Shown one piece after another: positions 16,288 through 26,100 of a stretch of DNA of 64,000 nucleotides. Position 1 is the stretch's first letter, and the number at the start of each line of letters is the position of its first letter. The position numbers were made by a program, and so were the translations under genes. Below the pieces are notes generated by a model. The model did not search any database. It was not told the DNA's origin and worked only from the letters and a program-made list of their open reading frames with translations. The stretch comes from a bacterium. GTDB taxonomy: Bacteria; Planctomycetota; SZUA-567. Location: contig QKCJ01000026.1 of the NCBI GenBank assembly GCA_003245715.1, positions 16,606 through 80,605 of the forward strand, read 5' to 3'.

Positions 16288-17538
16288 ATGGGATATGACA
16301 TAAAAGCGGCTTTTGAGCTGTCTAAAGAACGTTACGCTGAACTTGGAGTTGATGCCGAGAAGGCTCTCTCAACGCTTGACAAGATTCCCGTCAGCCTGCA
16401 CTGCTGGCAGGGTGATGATGTCGGCGGCTTTGAGCTGACTGAAGCCGGCGGCACCGGCGGCGGCATCCAGGCGACCGGTAACCATCCGGGCAAGGCACGT
16501 ACAATTGCTGAACTGCGCCAGGACCTTGAGGAGACCATGAAGTATATCCCCGGCCCTCTCAAGGTAAATCTCCATGCGATTTATCTTGAATGCGACAAGC
16601 CTGTTGGCCGCGACGAAATCAAGCCTGAGCATTTTGCCGGCTGGGTTGACTGGGCAAAGCAGAACTCCCTCGGGCTGGACTTTAACGGTTCATTTTTCGC
16701 GCACCCGAAATCTGACCTGACTCTCTCAAGCCCTGATGAGAACATACGCAAGTTCTGGATTGATCATGCTATTGCCAGCCGTAATATCGCAGAATACTTC
16801 GGCAAGGAACTGGGCAAGCGCTGTGCGATTAACCTCTGGATTCCTGACGGCAGCAAGGACGTTCCGGCAGACCTGCTCGCTCCGCGCCAGCGCCTGCTTG
16901 AATCACTCGACACAATTTTTGCGAAGAAGCTGGATGAGAGCAAAGTCTTTGAAGCGATGGAATGCAAGCTCTTTGGTATCGGCTCCGAGAGCTATGTTGT
17001 CGGCTCACACGAATTCTACATGGGCTACGCCGTGAAGAACAATAAGGGACTCTGTCTCGACACCGGCCACTTCCACCCGACCGAATCAGTCGCTGACAAG
17101 ATCAGCTCATGTTTGCTCTTCGTTGATGAAATCCTCCTACACCTGAGCCGTGGCGTACGCTGGGACAGCGACCACGTTCTGACCCTGACTGAAGAAGTAA
17201 TGGCTATCGGCAGAGAGATCGCCCTGCATCACGAACGCATGCACGTCGGCCTTGACTTCTTTGACGCAAGTATCAACCGACCGACCGCCTGGGCTGTTGG
17301 CGCACGCAACGCCAGAAAGGCGATCCTATATGGCCTGCTGATGCCAAAGGAAAAACTTGCCGCGGCAGAAAACAGCGGCAACTTCGGCGCACGTCTGGCT
17401 CTGCTTGAAGAGTCAAAGACACTGCCCCTTGGCGCAATCTGGGACTACTACTGCCTCAAAAACAACATCCCGGCAAGCAACGAGTGGCTTGACAAGGCAA
17501 TGAAATATGAGCAGGATGTACTCTTCAAAAGAAGCTAG
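16288..17538 (+). CDS. rhaA: L-rhamnose isomerase
   Basis: RhaA converts L-rhamnose to L-rhamnulose. The 416-residue protein matches the E. coli enzyme along its whole length: VSLHCWQGDDVGGFE, GGIQATGNHPGKAR, NLHAIYLE, IKPEHF, LWIPDGSKD, KLFGIGSESYVVGSHEFYMG, DTGHFHPTE, RWDSDHV and LDFFDASINR. The metal-binding Glu, Asp and His positions are all present. An AAAGGTAG ribosome site sits in the 12-bp gap after the aldolase gene. No rhamnulokinase or rhamnose transporter follows; a terminator does. Confidence 0.98.
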   Translation: MGYDIKAAFELSKERYAELGVDAEKALSTLDKIPVSLHCWQGDDVGGFELTEAGGTGGGIQATGNHPGKARTIAELRQDLEETMKYIPGPLKVNLHAIYLECDKPVGRDEIKPEHFAGWVDWAKQNSLGLDFNGSFFAHPKSDLTLSSPDENIRKFWIDHAIASRNIAEYFGKELGKRCAINLWIPDGSKDVPADLLAPRQRLLESLDTIFAKKLDESKVFEAMECKLFGIGSESYVVGSHEFYMGYAVKNNKGLCLDTGHFHPTESVADKISSCLLFVDEILLHLSRGVRWDSDHVLTLTEEVMAIGREIALHHERMHVGLDFFDASINRPTAWAVGARNARKAILYGLLMPKEKLAAAENSGNFGARLALLEESKTLPLGAIWDYYCLKNNIPASNEWLDKAMKYEQDVLFKRS

Positions 17539-17565
17539 TACCACACATCAAAAAACGAGCCGCAA

Positions 17566-18432
17566 TTATTTATTATCATCAGGCAGATCCGGTAAAACCG
17601 GGTCTGCTTTTTTATTCTCACTAGCACTAAGCAGCGGATACAAAACTCTGCGAGAGAGAGAACGACTTAATTTTTCCATCCCGCCAAAGCCCAGACCTTT
17701 TGGCGGATATTGCGGCGTATCAGGAAAATATGCCGTTGCAAAAATCCAGTCCCACAATGAAAAGACAACCGCGAAGTTGCAGCCGCATTTATAACGCTTC
17801 TGATAATCGTGATGCCAGATGTGCATCCGCGGCGAATTAAAAACATAACGCAATTTTCCCCACGACAAATCAAGGTTGGAGTGGTTCAGGTGACCGACCA
17901 GAGTCGAGAAGACTGCTATGGCAAGATAAACCCGGTAATCAGCCTGCAGGAATAAAAGCGGCAACCATTTGGCAGCGTCATAAATTATAATCTCCATCCA
18001 GTGAAAACGAAAATTACCGATCCAGTCCATTATCGTGATGCTGTGATGCACGCGGTGAAAACGCCATAGATACTTACGGTAATGAAGCTGATAATGCACC
18101 AGATACTCGAAAAAATCTTTTATTATCAGGATGATCACAAACTGCGCCCAGAACGGCAGGCCACCGACAAGGTTCGGCAGAAAAGCGAAATTGTCGCGGC
18201 TGGTCAGGCGACAGAAAGGCTCAAAGACAAAGCAGACAACACCATAAAAGATGGCAGAAAAAAACAGCCCGTTAAAAATCAGAAAGAAGATGTCCTGAAA
18301 AAATTCGCGGCGCAATGCAGGCTGCTGTGCACGCCAGGGAATGATCCGTTCAAGTATCAGGCAAAATGCCGAGACTATTAGCAGCCAGAAAAAATAACTG
18401 CTGAGGCTAAACTGATTTGTCAGAAAGTACAT
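17566..18432 (-). CDS. Fatty acid hydroxylase/sterol desaturase family membrane protein
   Basis: The 288-residue protein has hydrophobic segments at about 8-28, 45-72, 95-112 and 155-180 and the di-iron histidine motifs H113-YQL-H117, HRVHH (126-130), HLNH (181-184) and HIWHH (204-208), typical of the superfamily that hydroxylates or desaturates lipids, carotenoids or hopanoid/sterol-like substrates using O2. The substrate cannot be told from sequence. Its last codons are read through the rhaA terminator hairpin of the opposite strand. Using an oxygen-dependent enzyme would imply at least microaerobic growth. Confidence 0.85.
   Translation of the reverse strand: MYFLTNQFSLSSYFFWLLIVSAFCLILERIIPWRAQQPALRREFFQDIFFLIFNGLFFSAIFYGVVCFVFEPFCRLTSRDNFAFLPNLVGGLPFWAQFVIILIIKDFFEYLVHYQLHYRKYLWRFHRVHHSITIMDWIGNFRFHWMEIIIYDAAKWLPLLFLQADYRVYLAIAVFSTLVGHLNHSNLDLSWGKLRYVFNSPRMHIWHHDYQKRYKCGCNFAVVFSLWDWIFATAYFPDTPQYPPKGLGFGGMEKLSRSLSRRVLYPLLSASENKKADPVLPDLPDDNK
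17583..17613 (+). terminator. rhaA terminator embedded in the converging gene
   Basis: GCAGATCCGGT and ACCGGGTCTGC pair over eleven positions (one wobble) around a three-base loop, followed by six Ts. The hairpin lies inside the 3' coding end of the leftward hydroxylase gene. Confidence 0.85.
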
Positions 18433-18523
18433 TGGCGTTATCCGGTCATCAACTGATTAATTTTATTCTACCCGAAATGATAATATCATATCTTCGGATT
18501 TTCACAAAGCATAATCAAATAAG

Positions 18524-18566
18524 AAAGCGCCTGAACACCGCTACCTGCACGGCCTTCAGACGCTTT
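18524..18566 (-). terminator. Terminator of the squalene-cyclase-repeat gene
   Basis: AAAGCG-C-CTGAA and TTCAG-A-CGCTTT form an 11-bp stem with one mismatch on the plus strand that becomes a G-U pair on the minus strand. It lies 45 bp downstream of the leftward gene's stop codon. The rest of the gap from 18433 to 18610 holds nothing recognisable. Confidence 0.55.
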
Positions 18567-18610
18567 TTGGGCATATTATATTTTCGCAAAACACGGCGCA
18601 AAGATAACGC

Positions 18611-20761
18611 TTAATTGTAGTTGTAATACACCTCTAGCATCATGCAGCAGAAAGCCGTCGCCCCTGCCTGCCCCATATCCTCAAACGGCCCGCAACCATT
18701 AGCCAGAAAAACCCCCGGCCATGACCCGTCAATGTCACCCGTCTCAAGCCTTGCGGCGATCTTGTTGTCAACAGTAAGCAGTGAAGGCCACTTGCCGTTT
18801 TTCGCCTGAGTGTAAATCAGATATGGTTTGAAATTATTGTTCCAGCCCTGCCAGTAAGGGGTGTCGCGGCCAAGACGCGAGAAGGAGTTGCCCTGCCAGA
18901 ACCAGTAGGTCGCGGAATACCAGTTAAATCTGGTCTTGAGGCCCGCACCTGAAACCAGTTGGTCAAAGCTCTCCATATACTCGGGCTTGCCCCACTTTCC
19001 GGTTGGGAAACCTTTTATCGAACGCATGAAATAACTCTGATACTTGCCGCCGTCATTTTTCTTCTCGGCGTCATCGGCTTCAAAAAATTCAGGAAGAAAC
19101 TTGACCTTGCCCTTATAGGTAAGACCGAGATTACCCCCCGGCCAGTCCCAGACACCGTTACGGTTGGTGCCGGCAAGAACCATCAGCTCACACATCGCTC
19201 TGATCTTCTCATCCTCAAGCCCCACGCCCTTGATTGAGTTCATCAGGTAAACCGCCATACTAGAGACCATCTTGGAAATCGGTGCGCCTTCCGCGCGCGG
19301 ATAACCCGGCTTTCCCTGAATGTTGGCATAACGGTTGCTCTCGCCCTCAAAGGTTACACACTCCATTATGCTGGCCAGCCCCTTGTCAAAAACCCTGTCC
19401 GGCACGTTGAGTCCGGCGATACGGGCCGACTTCAGCGCGCAGAGCCACCAGGTGGTATTATGCCAGCTTCCCTGCTTGTCATTGGCAACGTTCTCAGGCC
19501 AGCCGCCATTCTTGAGCTGATACTTTACCCCCATGTCAATAAGCCTCTGAACCTTTACTTTGATCTTCGGGTCTGCGTCCATGCCGTAAAGTTCCGAGAG
19601 CGCCATAATCATAATCGGGGCTTCATAAGCAATAGGCGCGGGGAGGGCGGTGCCGAATTCTTCATAGGTGACATTCAGCAGGAAGTGCTGGGCCTTTCTG
19701 ACATAATTTTTATAACGGCCAATCTTCGCGGTATTGCCGGCACCAAGAAATGCCAGCGTGCAAAGGGCGGTAAGCCCGGCTTCAGTCCTGAAATACGGAG
19801 CGCGGCGCATCGGTACCGGTGCGGGGAATTTGGCGTCATGATAACGGCCGATACACCAGATCTTGCCGACACTCGAGCTTGTAACCTTAACGCGGAATTT
19901 ATCACCCTTCTTTACTTCAAATGTGCCCTTCCAGCTCTGGTTTTCACCGGAATTGCTATTTGGATAGGGGCCGTGTTTCCTGCCATTGATAAAAACACTG
20001 GCGTAATCATCAACGTGGTCAAGCTCCAGCGCAAGGGTCATGTCATAAGGCACAGTGACAGAACTCATACACCATTCATTGCGCTTGCCGCTTGAGTCAT
20101 TTTGTTCCTTAAGATGCGGTTCCTTGATAAAACCAAAACGACCGCTGAAGTATTTGGGATTGTAAAAGAGCTTCCATGAGCCATCCGTATCCTGATGCCG
20201 GGCCAACCAGCGGAGTCCTCTTTCAAGCGCAGCCTCGGAACTTTTATCCCCGCCATACTGCTTGAGCATTTTCTTTTTTTCGCGCCGGTTACGGCTGCTG
20301 AAACCGCCGAAATCTCCCTTGTTTTTCATCTCCATAATGGATGATACGGGAATCGCGTCAGCCCCCTTGCCAAAGTCCGTGGCAAAATCCGAATTATCCT
20401 GCCGGGGCTCGTTGGTCGGCTCATCCTGAATGTCAAAAGCAAGATTCTGTGAAATGACCGGAGCGTCCATGGTAAAATTACCAAGATTATTCAGACTAAG
20501 GTTCTCGGTGTCATCGGTATCCATGCCCGTTTTGATATTAACCGGCTGCTCAATGGGATCTTCAAATTCCTGTGGCCCGATAAGTTCGGTTGTAACGTAA
20601 ATACTACTGCTATTAATCGGCTTCGGCAGAGGCGTCAAAATCAGGAAAAGTATAAAGACCACCCCGTGAAACAGCACCGAACCGACATAGGAAGGAGCGT
20701 TGTTCCACTGCCGCTTAAGTGCATCAGCCAACCCATCGTCATTAAGATTATCATGCGACAT
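18611..20761 (-). CDS. Membrane-anchored squalene-cyclase/prenyltransferase-repeat protein
   Basis: The 716-residue protein has a cytoplasmic start, one membrane segment at about 26-45 ending LTPLPKP, a low-complexity acidic and polar spacer (about 46-175), and then alpha/alpha-barrel repeats of the prenyltransferase/squalene oxidase type, first seen in ALERGLRWLARHQDTDGSW and again in MGVKYQLKNGGWPENV. The first and second repeats are split by a beta-rich insertion of about 100 residues with YASVFINGRKHGPYP and VKKGDKFRVKV, which looks like a carbohydrate-binding or jelly-roll module. The cyclase DxDD catalytic motif is not evident, so this is probably a structural or binding protein of the cell envelope, of a kind common in PVC bacteria. 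Confidence 0.75.
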   Translation of the reverse strand: MSHDNLNDDGLADALKRQWNNAPSYVGSVLFHGVVFILFLILTPLPKPINSSSIYVTTELIGPQEFEDPIEQPVNIKTGMDTDDTENLSLNNLGNFTMDAPVISQNLAFDIQDEPTNEPRQDNSDFATDFGKGADAIPVSSIMEMKNKGDFGGFSSRNRREKKKMLKQYGGDKSSEAALERGLRWLARHQDTDGSWKLFYNPKYFSGRFGFIKEPHLKEQNDSSGKRNEWCMSSVTVPYDMTLALELDHVDDYASVFINGRKHGPYPNSNSGENQSWKGTFEVKKGDKFRVKVTSSSVGKIWCIGRYHDAKFPAPVPMRRAPYFRTEAGLTALCTLAFLGAGNTAKIGRYKNYVRKAQHFLLNVTYEEFGTALPAPIAYEAPIMIMALSELYGMDADPKIKVKVQRLIDMGVKYQLKNGGWPENVANDKQGSWHNTTWWLCALKSARIAGLNVPDRVFDKGLASIMECVTFEGESNRYANIQGKPGYPRAEGAPISKMVSSMAVYLMNSIKGVGLEDEKIRAMCELMVLAGTNRNGVWDWPGGNLGLTYKGKVKFLPEFFEADDAEKKNDGGKYQSYFMRSIKGFPTGKWGKPEYMESFDQLVSGAGLKTRFNWYSATYWFWQGNSFSRLGRDTPYWQGWNNNFKPYLIYTQAKNGKWPSLLTVDNKIAARLETGDIDGSWPGVFLANGCGPFEDMGQAGATAFCCMMLEVYYNYN

Positions 20762-20885
20762 ATTTTCTACCGTAAAAAACCGTGATTAAAAAAGCTCTAC
20801 AGGTTAAAACGGTATTCAGGCTCAAAGGTTCACTCTTAATGCGATAAAAAAAACAACCCGACACCTATCAGAGTTATTTCACACA

Positions 20886-21233
20886 TTACTGGTATTGATA
20901 AGAACTTATCGCATCATCTTTATTTTCAAAGATATTAATCTGCTCGGTTACATGTATCCTATCCATTACTTTTTTTACCAACGGGTTGATATTGGTGAAA
21001 CATAATCGCCCGCCTTTGCGCATGGAATCCCGGGTCAGGCTGCAGAACACGCCGTAGGCTATACTTGGCGGATTAGTCAGAGCGCCGCAATCAATTATTA
21101 TATTAAATATGTTTTTATTAAAATAGTTACTCTCAAAGTATGAACGCATATCAAGGAAATCATTCTGGGACATCTCGCCGGGAAAAGAGATAATCACGGC
21201 ATTTGTAGTTTCGTTTTCCAATAATTGGAGCAT
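20886..21233 (-). CDS. STAS-domain protein (anti-sigma factor antagonist-like) 1
   Basis: The start MLQLLENETT has GGAGGAC upstream, inside the end of the cheY gene, and begins one base after the cheY stop; it gives 115 residues. It is a single STAS domain: IISFPGEM strand, NIIIDCGALTNPPSIAYG, GGRLCFTNI. The position of the phosphorylated Ser in SpoIIAA/RsbV proteins is taken by Ser57 in NPPSIAYG, so regulation by phosphorylation is possible. It is the last gene of the chemosensory operon, whose first gene encodes a PP2C phosphatase plus RsbW-like kinase, the expected partner enzymes. Confidence 0.82.
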   Translation of the reverse strand: MLQLLENETTNAVIISFPGEMSQNDFLDMRSYFESNYFNKNIFNIIIDCGALTNPPSIAYGVFCSLTRDSMRKGGRLCFTNINPLVKKVMDRIHVTEQINIFENKDDAISSYQYQ

Positions 21234-21234
21234 C

Positions 21235-21621
21235 TTATTGTCCTCCGCTGTTTTCTGGAAGATCACCCAGTGACTTTTCAACCGCCGAGACAATCCTGTC
21301 TTCATTGAATGGCTTTACGACAAAATCTGAGACCCCAAGACGCATGGCCTCCAGCATCGAATCACGCTGATCAATAGCGGTAATCATTATCACCTTCACA
21401 TCCTTTGATTCCCGCCGGATTTCACTGAGCGCCTCAAGGCCGGTTTTCTCAGGCATGACAATATCCATTGTCATCAGATCAGGCCGGAACTCGTTGAACA
21501 TGTCAACAGCCTCAAACCCGTTGGCAGCCTCGCCGACAATATCAAACCCCAGCGGCTCAAGCGCGGTCCGTATCATCTTGCGCATAAAAAGAGCGTCATC
21601 AACAATCAATACTTTACTCAT
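21235..21621 (-). CDS. cheY: CheY-like single-domain response regulator
   Basis: The start MSKVLIVDDA follows AAGGGG and gives 128 residues; the longer upstream frame overlaps the STAS gene. It is a lone receiver domain with VDDA for metal binding, phosphoacceptor Asp in LMTMDIVMPEKTG, Thr in MITAID and Lys in VVKPF. There is no output domain, so it acts by protein contact, either on a motor or on CheC and other proteins of the operon. It overlaps the preceding STAS gene by 8 bp. Confidence 0.9.
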   Translation of the reverse strand: MSKVLIVDDALFMRKMIRTALEPLGFDIVGEAANGFEAVDMFNEFRPDLMTMDIVMPEKTGLEALSEIRRESKDVKVIMITAIDQRDSMLEAMRLGVSDFVVKPFNEDRIVSAVEKSLGDLPENSGGQ

Positions 21622-21982
21622 AATGTACCCCTTGTGAATTATCAGATCCGACCTCAGCCGTCTCGTGTAGTATATTATTCTCAGCACCTTCCTCCCGCGC
21701 CACAACATAATCATGGAGGTTGGCAATACGCATCAGGGAGTTAAGCTTCCCCGTAGGCGTATGTAACTCAAGCCCGCCACCATTTTTTTTAAGGTGCTTT
21801 GCTGTTGTCAGCAAAAAACCCAGAAACTCCGCCGAGGTTATGGTGTAGCTCCCGTCCCAGTATATCTGGACATTGCTTATACCATTGCGGATCGCCGCCC
21901 GGATGCGGGTAGTCAGACCCTCGGCGTAATTACGGTCAACCTCACCTTTTATGTGCAGTACAAGAATATTTTTGCTGCTCAT
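21614..21982 (-). CDS. STAS-domain protein (anti-sigma factor antagonist-like) 2
   Basis: A 122-residue protein with one STAS domain: LVLHIKGEVDRNYAEGL, VQIYWDGSYTITSAEFLGFL and GGGLELHTPTGKL. Ser50 in TITSAEF sits where SpoIIAA/RsbV proteins are phosphorylated. The C-terminal 20 residues are acidic and look disordered. GCAGGAG precedes the start. It is distinct in sequence from the other STAS protein two genes away, so the operon carries two different antagonists. Confidence 0.82.
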   Translation of the reverse strand: MSSKNILVLHIKGEVDRNYAEGLTTRIRAAIRNGISNVQIYWDGSYTITSAEFLGFLLTTAKHLKKNGGGLELHTPTGKLNSLMRIANLHDYVVAREEGAENNILHETAEVGSDNSQGVHYE

Positions 21983-22018
21983 TTTTTCTCCTGCGTCTCC
22001 GACTGCGGAGCACTCCCC

Positions 22019-22528
22019 TCAGATAACCTGTCGCCTCTCAGCGAAATCTTCAACAACGTACTGCATATTTTCAATTGCAAAGCAAACCCGCCTGCCGACC
22101 GAGCCGCCGGTATCAGAGGAGACCACCGGAATATTATACTCACGCAACAGCGTCTGAACGGCGTTGATATTATTACTGCCGATATCACGCTGGAACGGAT
22201 TTTTCATATCAGAAAACATCTTCGCCCCGCCAGCGTACTTTGCCTTGAGCCTTTTTTCATTACCGCCATGCTTGACCAGCGCCCTCTTCAGACACAGCAC
22301 CGCATGGTCGGCATACTTGCCGGGAAGGTCTCCAGCACTTTTACCGCTTGAATCAGGAAGCAATATATGAGCCATCCCCGCCAGTGATATTACCGGGTCA
22401 TAAATAACCAGACCGATACAACTGCCAAGCACAGACTCCAGCAGATTGGGCGTTCTGGTAATGCAAACCTGACCGATAAGCACCTTGACACTCTTGGCAT
22501 TTTTTACCGCTTCTTTAATCGAGTCCAT
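22019..22528 (-). CDS. cheD: Chemoreceptor glutamine deamidase
   Basis: CheD deamidates glutamines on chemoreceptors and, in Bacillus-like systems, stimulates the CheC phosphatase. The 169-residue protein has the catalytic Cys in VLGSCIGLVIYDP (Cys37) and His in GMAHILLP (His54), plus GGAKMF, DIGSNN and DTGGSVGRRV. It overlaps cheC by 14 bp, with GGAG in the end of cheC. Confidence 0.93.
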   Translation of the reverse strand: MDSIKEAVKNAKSVKVLIGQVCITRTPNLLESVLGSCIGLVIYDPVISLAGMAHILLPDSSGKSAGDLPGKYADHAVLCLKRALVKHGGNEKRLKAKYAGGAKMFSDMKNPFQRDIGSNNINAVQTLLREYNIPVVSSDTGGSVGRRVCFAIENMQYVVEDFAERRQVI

Positions 22529-23111
22529 GTTCTACCGCTCCAATTGCTACCGGGCTGGGAAGGAAGAGCAGTGACATGTTCATCTGCTTGCCTTCACAGA
22601 AAAATTGAGATGAGAAAACAATCGCCTTATCCGAGTATTCAGCAGACTCCGTCAGAATCATCGACATGATCGAGCCGGTATAATCAAGCAGGAATATCGG
22701 CGCGCAAGGGACACTCTTCTTGCCGAGGTGCATGGTAAGGCTGTTCATAAACGAAGAGATTGTAATGTTAGCCGTCTCCTCAAGCATCGAACGCTCCATC
22801 TCGCCAAAGTCAAGAATACTTTCAGGTGACGAATCGCCGCTTAAAATCGAGACCAGCTTCTTAGCGTCATCATTATGAAAAAACAGTGCGGCATTACCCG
22901 AGATCTCACCCTCAATCCGGCAGACAAGCGCCGCCGCCATCTCATCCTCGCCGCCCATACTCGCACTCACCTGATCAATTGGCATAAGGTCTACACCGTT
23001 AATTTTAATATTAACCTTACTCGAGATAAAAACAGAAATCGCCTCGCTCGCATTCTCCGCACCACGGTGCGCAACAATCTCAAGCTCCGAGAGCATTGTA
23101 TTATCAATCAT
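22515..23111 (-). CDS. cheC: CheC-family CheY-P phosphatase
   Basis: The 198-residue protein has two phosphatase-type signatures with conserved Glu and Asn: ELEIVAHRGAENASEAIS near the N-terminus and ERSMLEETANITISSFMNSL at about 115-135, matching the two-site CheC plan rather than CheX. It also has the MPIDQ and ALFFHNDDAKKL strands of the family. It lies directly before cheD, the known CheC partner. AAGGAG precedes the start. Its likely substrate is the CheY protein of the same operon. Confidence 0.82.
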   Translation of the reverse strand: MIDNTMLSELEIVAHRGAENASEAISVFISSKVNIKINGVDLMPIDQVSASMGGEDEMAAALVCRIEGEISGNAALFFHNDDAKKLVSILSGDSSPESILDFGEMERSMLEETANITISSFMNSLTMHLGKKSVPCAPIFLLDYTGSIMSMILTESAEYSDKAIVFSSQFFCEGKQMNMSLLFLPSPVAIGAVEHGLD

Positions 23112-23123
23112 CTGACTTTCTCC

Positions 23124-26100
23124 TTAGTTATTATCAAGAGCGTAAAATTTGTTATCAGGAACTTCCTTTGCCTTTTCACAGATCGACGGTACATCCAGTA
23201 TCAGCGCAATGCGGCCATCCCCAAGAACAGAAGCACCCGAAACACCAACCACTCCCGCAAACTCCTCAGAAAGAGCCTTGACCACCACATCCTCCTCACC
23301 AATCACATAATCAACCACTACCGCCAATGTCTCACCGGTACCCTTGGTCACAACCGCACGCCTGGTGACACCGCGGGCTGATAATTTTTCCGCATCAATC
23401 ACATTCTCAAGTTCAACCAGCGCAATCACCTTGTCACGCAGCTTTATCACCTTGCCCTGATCCTTGATGGTGTGGATATCCTCAACCCTAACATCAACAA
23501 TCTCCCGCACAGACTCAAGCGGGAAAGCGTAACAGGTCTCACCGATCGACACCAGCAGCGCTTCGATCATGGCCAGCGTAAGCGGCAGGCGGATAGTAAA
23601 CGCGCACCCCTTGCCCTCTTCCGACTCAATATCAATCTTGCCCTTAAGCTCGGTGATCTTGCTCTTGACAATATCCATACCAACTCCGCGCCCTGAAATA
23701 TTTGTCACCTGCGCCGCAGTGGAAAAGCCCGGACTGAAGATCAGGTTAAACGCTTCTTCATTACTCATGCCTGCGGCAATCTGCTCGGTTATAATTCCGT
23801 TCTTGATTCCCTTGGCCTTGATCTTCTCAACCGCCAGACCGCGGCCATCGTCAGAGACCCGGATACAGATATGCCCACCCTCATGAAACGCGTCAAGATA
23901 AACCGTACCTGACTCATCCTTGCCGCCAAGCACCCGCTCCTCTGGCAACTCAAGACCATGGTCAACACTGTTTCTGATAAGATGTGTCAGCGGGTCGGAG
24001 AGTTCATCAATGAGTTTTTTGTCAAGCTCAGTCGTCTCACCACTGAGGACAAGTCTGGCCTTGCGACCATTACTCTTACTGACATCACGCACCAGCCTGT
24101 GGAAACGCTGGAAGAGCGGCCCCACCGGAACCATCCGCGCCTGCATTACACTGTTCTGCAGATTACTGGTGTGGCGATGCAATTCAAGCGAGGTCTCACG
24201 CAGCTTGCCGACAGTGTCCTGGGCTTTCTGCAACTCGGCGACCATGGCATGAAAACGTTTAATCTTGTCAGGGGTCATCCCCATCGGCCGCTTCTGGTCT
24301 GAGCTGCTGATGTGCAGTTCCGTCTGCGTGATAAATGCGTCCAGCCCGCGCACGTCAATACTCGCCAGAAGATGCGAGATATCCTCAGACAACTGATTTA
24401 CTCTGGCCTTGGTGATAACCAGCTCGCCGGTAACATTCATCATCTGGTCAAGGCGGGCAGTATCAACCCGGACAGTATCAGCCGCAGGCGATGACGCGCC
24501 GACACTAGCAGATACCGCCGGGCCTGAAGCTTTCACGCCATTTTCAGCTTTGCGCTCCTGAGCTTTAAGCTGCTCGACCTTTACGCTTTCAACCTGATCC
24601 ACCTGAATAATTTTTTTCACCGCATCAGCACCAATTGAGCAACCAAGCAGCAGTTGTAAAGGCGGCGGAGATTCAATGCCTTCATCAAGCTCGGTAATCG
24701 TCGGCACCGAGCAAATAATCTCGCCATGGTTTTCAATATTGCGCAAAATCATCGCATAACGCAAATCTGCAAGTGGCACATCATCCTGCAGGGCAATCTT
24801 TATTTTAAAGACATTTCCGCCTGACGCCAGCACCTCATCAGCCCGGGCATCACCCTGAATATCAAGAGTCCATTCCGCCTTATTTTCTGCGGGCGCTACC
24901 GACGTCTGCGAAATCAGCGCCTTCAGTTCCTCATCAAGTTCCTCAGTAACCGGCGACGCAGTATCATTATTACTTACCCGCTTGAGACATTCATTAAGGA
25001 CGTCCTTCGCCTTAAAAAGAACTCTGAACACACTCTCGTCTGGTACATCACCAGACTGGCGGTAACGGTCAAGCAGTGATTCACAGTTATGCGAAATCCG
25101 CGCCATCTCGGAAAGGCCCATACTCGCAGCCGAACTCTTAAGGCGGTGCATCATCCGAAACATCTCGCCGATGTGCTTTGAACCCTGCTGGGGGTCCTGC
25201 TCAAACTCAAGAAGTGCCCGGTCAAGCTGATCAAGCTCTTCTGAAGTTTCCGAGAGCCATAACGGAAGATGTTTGAACATTTCTTCACGCACGGAAAGGA
25301 TCACTACCGGCTCACCCGTATCCATAACCTGCGTCGGCAGAATCTCCACCGCTTCCTTTTCCTCTTTGGAATCAGCAAGCTTCCATAATTTCATTTCAGG
25401 CAGAAAATCATCCGACAACTTTTCCGCAAGGCTCTGGTCGCCCCAGCCAAAAATCCCTACATCATAATCATAATTAGACAGTGGCTGCCAGATGGATTCA
25501 GTTAGCTCCAGCGGAATAACCGTCTGGATGTTAAGCTTCTGCTCAAATGTATGGAAGGTCTCAACCGGATCGATACCGATAGCAAAAATATCCGAAAAGG
25601 AAAACCGCAGCGCATAAACTTCCTGCCCGGTATTTCTGGCAATAAGCGCCTCCATCACATCATCAATTCCCAATCGCCCGCGTAACCACTCCGGAACCCA
25701 GCCAAGCTCAAGCTCAGGGTTGGCCGCCGGGTCATTCTTCTCCGGCACCACCGCAGAAACATCCTCAAGCTCCTTGACAACTTCAGTGATATCAACTTCC
25801 TGACTGTCGCCAGTGGTAAGCTGGGCAAGCAGCGCGCTTACCGTATCAAAAGCCAGAAACAACGCACCGATCACATCTTCATTAAATGCAAGAATTTCTT
25901 TCCTGACCTGATCGAGTACGGTCTCAAGACTGTGGGTGACTTTCTGGATACTATTGAGTTTGAGAAAACCCGCCGACCCTTTCATTGAATGCGCCGCGCG
26001 AAACATTTCATCAATAAGCTCATGCGTACAATCACCTGATTCAGCCATCAGAAGTTTACTGTTAAGCGTTGCCAGACTCTGCCCGGCTTCATCAATAAAA

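Noticed and set aside
19460..20095. Rightward 211-codon ORF inside the cyclase-repeat gene
   Set aside because: Antisense shadow with no motif and no ribosome site.
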